Source: JADLBR01 sp964651705 (lineage in GTDB: Bacteria > Verrucomicrobiota > Verrucomicrobiia > JADLBR01). From it: 64,000 nt of DNA. Shown one piece after another: positions 32,037 to 39,623 of this stretch. The stretch spans positions 17,123 through 81,122 of the forward strand of contig CAZYWZ010000018.1 in assembly GCA_964651705.1 (NCBI GenBank), given 5' to 3'. Within the stretch, counting starts at the first letter, position 1; every line of letters starts with the position of its first letter. A program made the translations under genes and the position numbers. Below the pieces are notes generated by a model. It was not told where the DNA came from and made no database searches. It worked only from the letters and a program-made list of their open reading frames with translations.

Positions 32037-34424
32037 CTAATCCCGATCCAGTGTCTCTCGTAGGCGGAGGATCTGCCGCGCCACGATCCAGCGGTAGACG
32101 TCGAATTCGGCGGGCGACCAGAGCCCGTCGTGCTTATATTTCTCCTGGACTTGGATCGCGGCCCAGGCGGCGCGGAGTTCCCGCTCGGCGGACGCGGCGG
32201 CGCTGGCCGCGGACCCGCCCCTGGCCCTGGCCTCGGCGATGGATTGCTCGAGGGTGTATATGTATCGGTAATCGTCGTACCCCTCCCGGTATGCCTCCCA
32301 GAGGACGACGGGCATGGGGGTCCCATCGGGCTCGCTCCGATTGAAGAAATCCTGCGCGAAGCCGTCGAGGTAATTGAAAGGATCGCCGGTGCTGGCGGAG
32401 TAAATCCAGGGGATGAGGGTGCGGAAACCGGAGCGCCAGAAACCGAAGCCGTAGGTCATGCGGGCGCCGGCGGCGGGGGTGTGGTCGTTTTCTCCGTTGA
32501 CGTGATTCGGGTAACACCAGTACTCGACGCCGCGGGCGCGGGTGTCCCGGAGCACGGTCTCGCGGTCTGGGGCGAAGGGCTGGGTGCACCAGACGTCGAC
32601 GTGGGGGCGCATCGGCGAAAAGACCTCGGCCGTCGGATCGGCCGTGACATAGGTGCGGGCGCCTGCGGCCTTGCACGCCTTCAGGACGGTGACCATGAAT
32701 GCCGCCTCGGTCGCGCCGTGGCCCGGCTCGTCGATGGGATAATAGAGGAACTCGGGCCAGCCGCGGGCGACGCGCTCGGCCTCGATGGCCCTGACCATGC
32801 GGGTGATCTCTTCGGAGAACGCGGCGGGCGGCGCCTTCACCCCGCGGAGATGGGAACCGTAGCGCTCCCGCAGGTGCTTCTCGTAGACGCCGGCGGTGTT
32901 GATGCCCATGACGATAGGGCCGACGAAGCGATGCTTTTCCCATAGGGCGAGTTTCTCCGCCAGCGGTTCCCAGCGGAAATCGAACTTCCCCTCGGCGTCG
33001 GCGGGCGGGGTGTAGAGGGAGAGGACGACGTTGCGCGTGCCGTGGGCGACCATGTCGGCGTGCTCCCTCTCGGCCCTTCGCCGGAAATGAGCGCGTGAGA
33101 CCTCGTCCTTCGCCTCGAAGGCGAGATCGATCGGGTGACGATAGTAGATCCCGAAGATCTTCGACGGGTCCTCGCGGAGGCGGATCGGCAGGACGCGCAA
33201 CTCGATGGGTATCGCGGCGGTGGTTTCCCCGATGCGGAGGCGGAGGGCGCCGCGGTAGAGTCCCGGCGCCGCATCCTCGGGGATGTGGAAGGTGAGCCAG
33301 AGGCGCTCGTTGCGTCGCGCCTGGAGGTCTATGGCATCGAAGCGCTCCAGGATGTCGGGCACCACGCGGTACCGTCCGCTGACGGTGTAGTTGGGTCGCG
33401 CGCGCATGTAGCGGACGCGGCGGACGTCGATCGCCGACGCGGGCACCGGCCCGATCGGTCGAACCTCGATCGTGGCGGGGGGCAGGTCGCGATGGGGCCG
33501 GATGATGCAATTGGCGGGCTCGTACTCGCCGGGCGAGGCGAACAGCCGCAGCGTCGGGTCGCACTCGCCGGGGCGGGGGTTCGTGCCGGGATAGACGCAC
33601 TCCAGATACGGGCGCGTGAAGACGGTGAATCCGCGCCCCTTGTCCGCCTCGCCCGGCTCGAACGCCGGGCCCGGGTCGGGCGGCGGCTCCTCCTGCCAGT
33701 TGGCCCATTCCTCGGGCGGCAACCGGAACATCCAGTCCTCGAGGGGCCCGATGATGTCCCGCTCGGCGCCCTCGGTCTCGGCGGCGGGCCAGACGAGGAT
33801 GGCGGCGACCACCCATCGGCTCTCGGGGACGAGTTCGATCGCGAGGGGCTCCTCGCCCACGCGCGCCCGAAAACGCTCCGCCCGGAACTGATGGCAGCCC
33901 TCGATTTGCACGCGGCGCTCCCGGCCGCCGACCCGGGCCGTGAAATCAAAATATTGGGCGCGCAGCGCGGGATCGCTCGTGCCGAAAATACAGTAGACCT
34001 CGTGCTCGCCCGGCGCGAGGCGGACCAGGAAGGCATTCGTCCCCTCGCCGACGATGGCGTCCTCGGTGATGGGATTGGTCCAGATCGGCGGCGGCTCCAC
34101 GATCCCGCGCGAGCGGTTCTCGAGGCGCTCGTCGTATGCCTTCGCCACGGCGCGCAGGCCCTGGATCGTTTGCCATCCGTGGCCGGCGGTCGCGTCGTAG
34201 TCGTCCCGCGCCGTGATGCGCACGGCCCCCTCCCACGCCGCGGACTTGTCCGTGCCGAAATCAAAGATCTGCGCGACACCACAGGCGCACGCGGGCGCCA
34301 GGAGCATCGCGGCGAGCGCCAACCACGTGGCGCAGGCATTCCTGCCTGCGTCCGCGGCCCTGGGCGAACGGGGGCAGACAGGGATGTCTGCCTCACGAGC
34401 CCGCGCGATCCTCACCTCGCCCAT
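32037..34424 (-). CDS. DUF4091-type exported protein, glycoside-hydrolase-like
   Basis: A 795-residue protein. The mature part starts with a beta-sandwich of malectin-like type ('QIFDFGTDKSAAWEG', 'LAPGEHEVYCIFGTSD') to about residue 190, then an Ig-like domain and a TIM-barrel-like region ('KIFGIYYRHPIDLAF', 'EFLYYPIDEPGHG'). It ends in the DUF4091 signature 'VLWEAYREGYDDYRYIYTLE'. The Asp-Glu in 'YPIDEPG' lies where a barrel catalytic acid would be. The ATG at 34424 gives a 33-residue N-region made largely from a repeat (34327-34396), then the hydrophobic core 'WLALAAMLLAPACA'. ATG 34307 would remove most of that core. It overlaps the upstream gene by 13 nt. Substrate unknown, probably polysaccharide. 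Confidence 0.85.
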   Translation of the reverse strand: MGEVRIARAREADIPVCPRSPRAADAGRNACATWLALAAMLLAPACACGVAQIFDFGTDKSAAWEGAVRITARDDYDATAGHGWQTIQGLRAVAKAYDERLENRSRGIVEPPPIWTNPITEDAIVGEGTNAFLVRLAPGEHEVYCIFGTSDPALRAQYFDFTARVGGRERRVQIEGCHQFRAERFRARVGEEPLAIELVPESRWVVAAILVWPAAETEGAERDIIGPLEDWMFRLPPEEWANWQEEPPPDPGPAFEPGEADKGRGFTVFTRPYLECVYPGTNPRPGECDPTLRLFASPGEYEPANCIIRPHRDLPPATIEVRPIGPVPASAIDVRRVRYMRARPNYTVSGRYRVVPDILERFDAIDLQARRNERLWLTFHIPEDAAPGLYRGALRLRIGETTAAIPIELRVLPIRLREDPSKIFGIYYRHPIDLAFEAKDEVSRAHFRRRAEREHADMVAHGTRNVVLSLYTPPADAEGKFDFRWEPLAEKLALWEKHRFVGPIVMGINTAGVYEKHLRERYGSHLRGVKAPPAAFSEEITRMVRAIEAERVARGWPEFLYYPIDEPGHGATEAAFMVTVLKACKAAGARTYVTADPTAEVFSPMRPHVDVWCTQPFAPDRETVLRDTRARGVEYWCYPNHVNGENDHTPAAGARMTYGFGFWRSGFRTLIPWIYSASTGDPFNYLDGFAQDFFNRSEPDGTPMPVVLWEAYREGYDDYRYIYTLEQSIAEARARGGSAASAAASAERELRAAWAAIQVQEKYKHDGLWSPAEFDVYRWIVARQILRLRETLDRD
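34327..34396. repeat. REP-like hairpin pair inside a coding region
   Basis: GCAGGCATTCCTGCCTGC (34332-34349) and GCAGACAGGGATGTCTGC (34374-34391) are two perfect 7-bp-stem hairpins with complementary loops, bounded by GTGG and CTCAC. Elements of this form are normally intergenic. Here the sequence encodes residues 10-33 of the DUF4091 protein. Confidence 0.75.
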
Positions 34425-35314
34425 GGGGACTCCACCAGCCGCAGGGGGCATTGGCTCATCTCCGCCGATCCCGCGATGCCCGCGACGATCTCGTATCCGC
34501 CCGGATCGGGCGCCTTGGCGCCGAGCCCTATCTCGAGGCGGTGCTCGCCGCGGGCGAGCCGCGCGGCGGCCTGCGCGATCTTCGTCTCGCCGCGTCGCAG
34601 GGCGATGTTCACCTCGGCGGTTTCCCCCGCCTTCACGCCCGCGAGGCGGAAGCGCACGGGGATGCGCGCGGCATCGGCGAACATCACGGCGCACTCCGGG
34701 GCCACGCCCAGCAGGGCGGGTTGCGCCAGGCGGCGGAGCTCGGGGCCGGCGATGCGCAGGTCGAGGGTGTCGCCATGGAGGTATCGGGACTCGGCGATGT
34801 GGAACTGGAATTGGCGCACGTCCCCGTGGCGCGGGATCTCGCGCAGGGGGACGTCGATCTCGACCCACTGGCCCTTGCGCAGTTCGGACAGGGAGCGCTG
34901 GAAGGCGGATGCCTTGTCCGGGGTGTGGAGACCGAGGCCCACCGGCTCGCGCGGCAGGGCCTCTCGCGATGTGTCGGCGCGGACCCACAGGTGCAGGGAA
35001 TCCCACGCGGACCAGTCGCGCCGAGGGCCCTCGGGGATCCCGCGGCCGAACCGCGGCCAGCCGATCGGGTATTTCGGTTCGCCGGCGGTGTGGTCCACGG
35101 TCACGTGCCAGTGCAAGGCCGGCGACCCATCGGGCGCCCGTTCGGGCGAGGGCCGCAGGGAGGACTCCGCCACCGACCAGCCCCTGGTCTCGTCGGGGTC
35201 GAACAGCGGCAGCCGCTCGACCGGTGGCGCGGCGAACACGCCCGGGGCGAGGAGGCAGAGGATTGCCTCAAGGGCGCGGCGTCTGAGGATCGTTCCGCGG
35301 TGCCCGGCGTTCAC
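34412..35314 (-). CDS. Exported protein of unknown function, beta-sandwich type
   Basis: A 300-residue protein. The GTG at 35314, with AAGGG upstream, starts a signal peptide ('RRRALEAILCLLAPGVFA'). The mature part looks all-beta: 'WDSLHLWVRADTS', 'KGQWVEIDVPLREI' and 'YLHGDTLDLRIAGPEL' resemble carbohydrate-binding folds of the CBM9/CIA30 kind. A last domain of Ig type follows ('KAGETAEVNIALRRGETKIAQAAARLARGEHRLEI'). No catalytic residues are visible. It overlaps the DUF4091 gene by 13 nt, so the two are co-translated and probably act on the same extracellular polysaccharide. I do not recognise a named family. Confidence 0.8.
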   Translation of the reverse strand: MNAGHRGTILRRRALEAILCLLAPGVFAAPPVERLPLFDPDETRGWSVAESSLRPSPERAPDGSPALHWHVTVDHTAGEPKYPIGWPRFGRGIPEGPRRDWSAWDSLHLWVRADTSREALPREPVGLGLHTPDKASAFQRSLSELRKGQWVEIDVPLREIPRHGDVRQFQFHIAESRYLHGDTLDLRIAGPELRRLAQPALLGVAPECAVMFADAARIPVRFRLAGVKAGETAEVNIALRRGETKIAQAAARLARGEHRLEIGLGAKAPDPGGYEIVAGIAGSAEMSQCPLRLVESPWAR

Positions 35315-35442
35315 GGAACCCTTATAGCAGAGAGGGGTGGTGTCGGGTAGCAGAACGCGAGGATTTGGGACCCTCGTCCTGCCTTGCCGAACGGCGCGGC
35401 CGCGCCATAGTGGCGGCCCACCGTTCGCAGGAGGTGACCCCC

Positions 35443-38139
35443 ATGAAAATCGCGCTGTCCCCATCGATCGCGGCCCTGCTAGCCATCGCCCCCATCGCGT
35501 CACCGGGCGCCACCCTTTGGTGTGAGGCGGAACTCTTTGCGGGGCGGGGCGGCTGGCTGCACGACGCCCAATTCGTCGACCAGATGGGCTCGCCCTTCCT
35601 GCTGGCCTACGGCCTGGAGAAGCCCGCCGAGGACGCGGTCACCCGGGTGGAGGTGCCGCGCGATGGGGAATACCGGCTGTGGGTGCGGTGCCGCGACTGG
35701 CTGCCGGAATTCAGCCCGGGGCGATTTCATGTCGTCCTCGGGGGAACCGTCGTCCCGCACATATTCGGCCAGGGCAAGGCCAAGGGCTGGGTCTGGGAGG
35801 ATGGCGGCGCGCACCCGTTGAAGGCCGGGGCGCTGGAGATCCGGTTGCGCGACCTGACGGGCCACTACGGCCGGTGCGACGCGGTCGTGCTGAGCGACGA
35901 GGCGGGGTACCGCCCGCCCGATGATCTGGGGGATTTGGCGAAGGAGCGGATCGCGCGCGGCGGCGTGAGTCGGGAGATCAAGAACGAGGGGCCCTACGAT
36001 ACGGCGGTGGTCGGGGGCGGGCTCGCGGGCACGTTCGCCGCGGTGGCCTCCGCGCGCCACGGATGCCGGACCGCCCTCATCCAAAACCGCCCCGTGCTCG
36101 GGGGAAACAGCAGCGACGAGGTCTTGGTGGAGCCGCAGGGGGACACGACCCGCGAGCCGCTCGACCCCAAGGAGGGCGGGATCATGGAGGAGGTGCGCGG
36201 CACCTTTGATGGCTATTCCGAGCGGATGCTGGCCCTCTGCCAGGGAGAGCCCAACCTCGACCTCTTCCTCGATACCCACGCCACCGGCGTCGAGATGGCC
36301 GAGCCGCGCCGCATCGGCGCCGTGCTCGGGCTGGGCACCACCACCAAGCAGCGCCTGCGCTTCCCCGCCCGCATCATCATCGATTGCACCGGCGACGGAT
36401 CGATCGGTTTCTGGGCCGGCGCCGAGTGGCGCCACGGCAGGGAGCCCCGCTCCATGTACAACGAGAGCCGCGCCCCCGAGGTGGAGGACGAGCGCACCAT
36501 GGGCGGCACCCTGCGCTACGCCACCGAGAAGGACGAAGAGCCCGTCGCCTTCCGCGGCCCGGACTGGGCCCGCCGCTTCCTGCGCTGCGAGGATTTCACC
36601 ACCGGGCGCCACCCCAAGCTCGAATTCGGCGGCTGGCAGTGGGTCATCGAGTACGGCGGCCAGCGCAACACCAACGCCGATGCCGAGGAGATCCGGGACG
36701 AGCTGCTCCGGATCATCTGGGGCATGTGGGACCACGCCAAGAACCACTGCGAGAAACTCGTCGACGAGTCGCCCCTCTACCGCCTGACCTGGGTCAGCCA
36801 TGTCGTCGGCAAACGCGAATCGCGCCGCATCATCGGCGATCACGTGATGACCGAGCACGACATCGCGAAGCAGACCCTCTTCCCCGACCGCGTCTCGTAC
36901 GGGGGCTGGGGCATCGACATCCATCCCCCCGGCGGATTCTACGATACCGAGCCGCCCGCCACCTTCTCGCACAAGGTCAAATTCTCCGTCCCGTTGCGCA
37001 GCCTCTATTCGAAAGACGTCGATAACCTCATGATGGCGGGCCGCTGCATCTCGGTCAGCCACGCCGCGCTCGGGGCCACCCGCGTCATGATCACCTGCGG
37101 CCTCCAGGGCCAGGCCGCCGGGACCGCCGCCGCATTCTGCCGCAGGCTCGAGGCCATGCCCCGCGCCATCGCCCAGAACCACATCGCCGCCCTCCAGCAG
37201 CAGCTCCTCAAAGATGGTTGCCACATCATCGATCTCCCGAACCAGGACCCCGCGGACCTCGCGCGCGGCGCCAGGGCCACCGCCTCCAGCGTCTCCGCCC
37301 CCATCAAGATCGACCCGCCCAGGCCAAATGCCCACACCTTCACCTGCGACCGCGCCGTCGCCTTCAAGCTCGGAAAGGGGGGCATCGGCACGTTCGCCGT
37401 CCTCCTCCACTCGGAGAACCCCGCCCCCACCCCCACGCGCCTCACGCTCCGGCCCGCCGCCGGACCCGGCGATTTCAATTCCACCGAAGATCTCGCCACC
37501 GCCGAGACCACGGTCCCCCCGCGGAGCAAGGGCTGGGTCACCTTCCGACTCGACGTGCCCGTGAAACCCGGCTTCTACTACGCCTGGTTGCCAAAAAAGG
37601 CCGGCCTGTCCTGGGCCCTGCATGAGGAGTTCATCCCGGACACGGGTCGCGCCTATAGGTCCGGCAAGGATGGCTGGCACCCGTCGGGCGAAACCTACGC
37701 GTTCAAGATCGACGAGGAGGTGCCCCCCGCGGTCGCCAACTCCCTAGAGGCCGCGCCACCCCCACCCGCCGACATGTTCGCCCCCGCCAATGCCATCAAT
37801 GGGTTCGCCCGCGCCATCCGCGGCGCCCCCAACTCTTGGCGCCCGGACCCCAGCGCCTCCGCACCACACTGGCTCGAGCTCGACTTCGGCAAGCCCGTCA
37901 CCCTCGATACCGCCCACGTCGTCTTCCAGTCGAAGGAGATGCGGGCAAACGATTTTCGCCTCGAGGCCTCCCGCGGCGACGCGTGGGAGACCCTCGCCGA
38001 CATCCGCGGCAACGCCGACCGCCGCCGCGTCATCGGCTTCCCCACCGCCACCGCGAGCAAATTGCGCCTGGTCATCCTGGGCGCCGAACCCAACATGGGC
38101 GTCTGCGAGATCCGCGCCTACCGCGAGAAGGGCGAGTAG
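35443..38139 (+). CDS. Secreted FAD-dependent oxidoreductase with discoidin-like C-terminal domain
   Basis: An 898-residue protein with a signal peptide. The N-terminal 150 residues form a beta-sandwich ('VEVPRDGEYRLWVRCRDWLP'). The flavin domain follows with the dinucleotide-binding 'TAVVGGGLAGTFAAVASARHG', then 'NRPVLGGNSSDEV', 'DCTGDGSIGFWAGAEWRHG' and the closing 'MMAGRCISVSHAALGATRVM'. The last 130 residues ('NAINGFARAIRGAPNSWRP', 'LDTAHVVFQSKEMRANDF') fit an F5/8 type C sugar-binding domain. It probably oxidises a sugar or polysaccharide-linked group in the periplasm. CAGGAGGTG precedes the ATG. The stop lies in GTAGCC. A shorter paralogue with the same tail type is at 61622-63907. Confidence 0.92.
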   Translation: MKIALSPSIAALLAIAPIASPGATLWCEAELFAGRGGWLHDAQFVDQMGSPFLLAYGLEKPAEDAVTRVEVPRDGEYRLWVRCRDWLPEFSPGRFHVVLGGTVVPHIFGQGKAKGWVWEDGGAHPLKAGALEIRLRDLTGHYGRCDAVVLSDEAGYRPPDDLGDLAKERIARGGVSREIKNEGPYDTAVVGGGLAGTFAAVASARHGCRTALIQNRPVLGGNSSDEVLVEPQGDTTREPLDPKEGGIMEEVRGTFDGYSERMLALCQGEPNLDLFLDTHATGVEMAEPRRIGAVLGLGTTTKQRLRFPARIIIDCTGDGSIGFWAGAEWRHGREPRSMYNESRAPEVEDERTMGGTLRYATEKDEEPVAFRGPDWARRFLRCEDFTTGRHPKLEFGGWQWVIEYGGQRNTNADAEEIRDELLRIIWGMWDHAKNHCEKLVDESPLYRLTWVSHVVGKRESRRIIGDHVMTEHDIAKQTLFPDRVSYGGWGIDIHPPGGFYDTEPPATFSHKVKFSVPLRSLYSKDVDNLMMAGRCISVSHAALGATRVMITCGLQGQAAGTAAAFCRRLEAMPRAIAQNHIAALQQQLLKDGCHIIDLPNQDPADLARGARATASSVSAPIKIDPPRPNAHTFTCDRAVAFKLGKGGIGTFAVLLHSENPAPTPTRLTLRPAAGPGDFNSTEDLATAETTVPPRSKGWVTFRLDVPVKPGFYYAWLPKKAGLSWALHEEFIPDTGRAYRSGKDGWHPSGETYAFKIDEEVPPAVANSLEAAPPPPADMFAPANAINGFARAIRGAPNSWRPDPSASAPHWLELDFGKPVTLDTAHVVFQSKEMRANDFRLEASRGDAWETLADIRGNADRRRVIGFPTATASKLRLVILGAEPNMGVCEIRAYREKGE

Positions 38140-38224
38140 CCCGGAGATCCGGATCCGTCGGGAGAGCCATTCGGACCGCGGCGAGCGCACGCCGGGCCGC
38201 GCGCGGCAATCCAAAATGGACCCC

Positions 38225-38349
38225 ATGCCCCGCGCGGCGGGGCACCACCGGAGCGGAAAATGGTAGGCTGCGCCTTGGCGCACGCTGCCGAATCGACGGT
38301 CCGTGTGCGCCAAGGCGCAGCCTACCTCGCGACCCAATTTTCGAGTCAG
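38225..38349 (+). repeat. Complete modular element, cassette C copy 1
   Basis: Left module ATGCCCCGCGCGGCGGGGCA and CACCGGAGCGGAAAAT, then a 63-nt cassette (38263-38325) with 21-nt perfect inverted ends starting GTAGGCTGCGCCTTGG, then TTTTCGAGTCAG (38338-38349). As at 1704, a CTGTCGGACTT hairpin follows. Cassette C recurs at 41875 and 61332. Confidence 0.9.
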
Positions 38350-38377
38350 CCTGTCGGACTTTGTCCGGCAGATCCCT

Positions 38378-39493
38378 TTAGCCCGGATCGATCACAGGCT
38401 TTTTGATCGATCCGCCCGAAGGGCCGCCGATCTCCCGCTCGACCTCGGTCCAATCGCCGCGGAAGGTGATGCCGCGGTCGTCGATGTAGTACCGCGCGGT
38501 GGGCTTGCCCATGACGAGGTGGTCGTAGGGGATGCCGTGGCGCTCGAGCCAGCCGCGGGTCTCCCCGAGGCGGTTGAAGTGCCTGCCGGTGAAGAGCGCC
38601 ACGAAGAATCCCCTGTCCCTGAGGCGGCGCAGGGCGTCGGCGGCGCCGGGGATCGGTTCGCACTCCGCGTATTTCAGATCGGCGCGGGGCACGGCCAACA
38701 CGCCGTCGATATCGACGCAGAGGGTCCTGGCCTCGGGGCCGACCTGCGCGTTCGGGTCCGCGGCCGGGGCAACGGCCCGCGCCGCGGCGGTCTCGCGCCG
38801 CCGCATCAGCAGCTCGGCCAGCAGGAAATCTTCCTCGTGGTCGACGTTGATCGAATCCAGCTCGTCCATGAGCAGGCCGAGTATCTTGCGGCCGGTCATG
38901 GAATTCCGATCCAGGATGACCTCGCGCCGGACGATATCGACCGATCCGTTCTGGATGAAGGCGGGTGGCAGGAGCTGGCGCGGCTGGTTGAAGGGTTCGT
39001 CGGCCAGGGAGAGTCCGGGCAGGAAGGGGCGGAGTTCCGTCCCCTCGAAGCGCCACATCTTGTGGGGGTGCTGGCCGGCGGCGGTGACGCTGCGGACCGA
39101 ATCCGCGTCGGAGTTCAGGAGCATGTCGATGCCGGCATCGATGTGTTCGGCGCGGCGGAGCGGCGCGGTGGGCCGCAGGTGGGCGATGATCTCGGGCCGA
39201 TAACCCTCGGTCGACTCGAGGTGGCGGATCGCGTGCTGGAAGACCGGCAGGTCGGTCACGCGGTCGCCGGCCAGCTCGGCTGGCCGGAGGAAGGGGACCT
39301 CGGCGCCGCCCTCGCGGGCGACGCGCGCGATCGCCTCGTCGTCGGTGGACACGATCACGCGCGTGATGTGCCGGGAACGCCTCGCCTCGCGGATGCTGTA
39401 ATGCAGCATCGGGACCCCGTTGAGGGGGCGGATGTTCTTGCCCGGGACCTTCTTCGAGCCGCCCCGGGCGGGAATGATCGCCAATACTTCCAT
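38378..39493 (-). CDS. Acylneuraminate cytidylyltransferase fused to a HAD domain
   Basis: A 371-residue cytoplasmic fusion. Residues 1-235 form a CMP-sugar synthetase of the NeuA type: 'IIPARGGSKKVPGKNIRPL' (nucleotide loop), 'VIVSTDDEAIA', 'LRPTAPLR' and 'IDSIN'-like 'ELDSINVDHEEDF'. Residues 255-371 form a HAD phosphatase-like domain: 'VDIDGVLA' with Asp261 and Asp263, 'VALFTGRHF', 'MGKPTARYYIDDRGI'. It should activate a nonulosonic acid (sialic, legionaminic or similar) with CTP; the HAD part may remove the 9-phosphate from the precursor. No other nonulosonate gene lies in the window. It is divergent from the cyclase gene. Both domains look complete. Confidence 0.9.
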   Translation of the reverse strand: MEVLAIIPARGGSKKVPGKNIRPLNGVPMLHYSIREARRSRHITRVIVSTDDEAIARVAREGGAEVPFLRPAELAGDRVTDLPVFQHAIRHLESTEGYRPEIIAHLRPTAPLRRAEHIDAGIDMLLNSDADSVRSVTAAGQHPHKMWRFEGTELRPFLPGLSLADEPFNQPRQLLPPAFIQNGSVDIVRREVILDRNSMTGRKILGLLMDELDSINVDHEEDFLLAELLMRRRETAAARAVAPAADPNAQVGPEARTLCVDIDGVLAVPRADLKYAECEPIPGAADALRRLRDRGFFVALFTGRHFNRLGETRGWLERHGIPYDHLVMGKPTARYYIDDRGITFRGDWTEVEREIGGPSGGSIKKPVIDPG

Positions 39494-39623
39494 ATGACCC
39501 CGGGGGAACGCCCGCGGGGAAGCCGAGTCTTGGGCCGGAACCGCCGAGTTTCAAGCGGGGTTTTTTGGCCCGCGAGCGCACTTGCGCCCGGCGCCATCCG
39601 CGCGCACATTCCTCCCTGACCGA

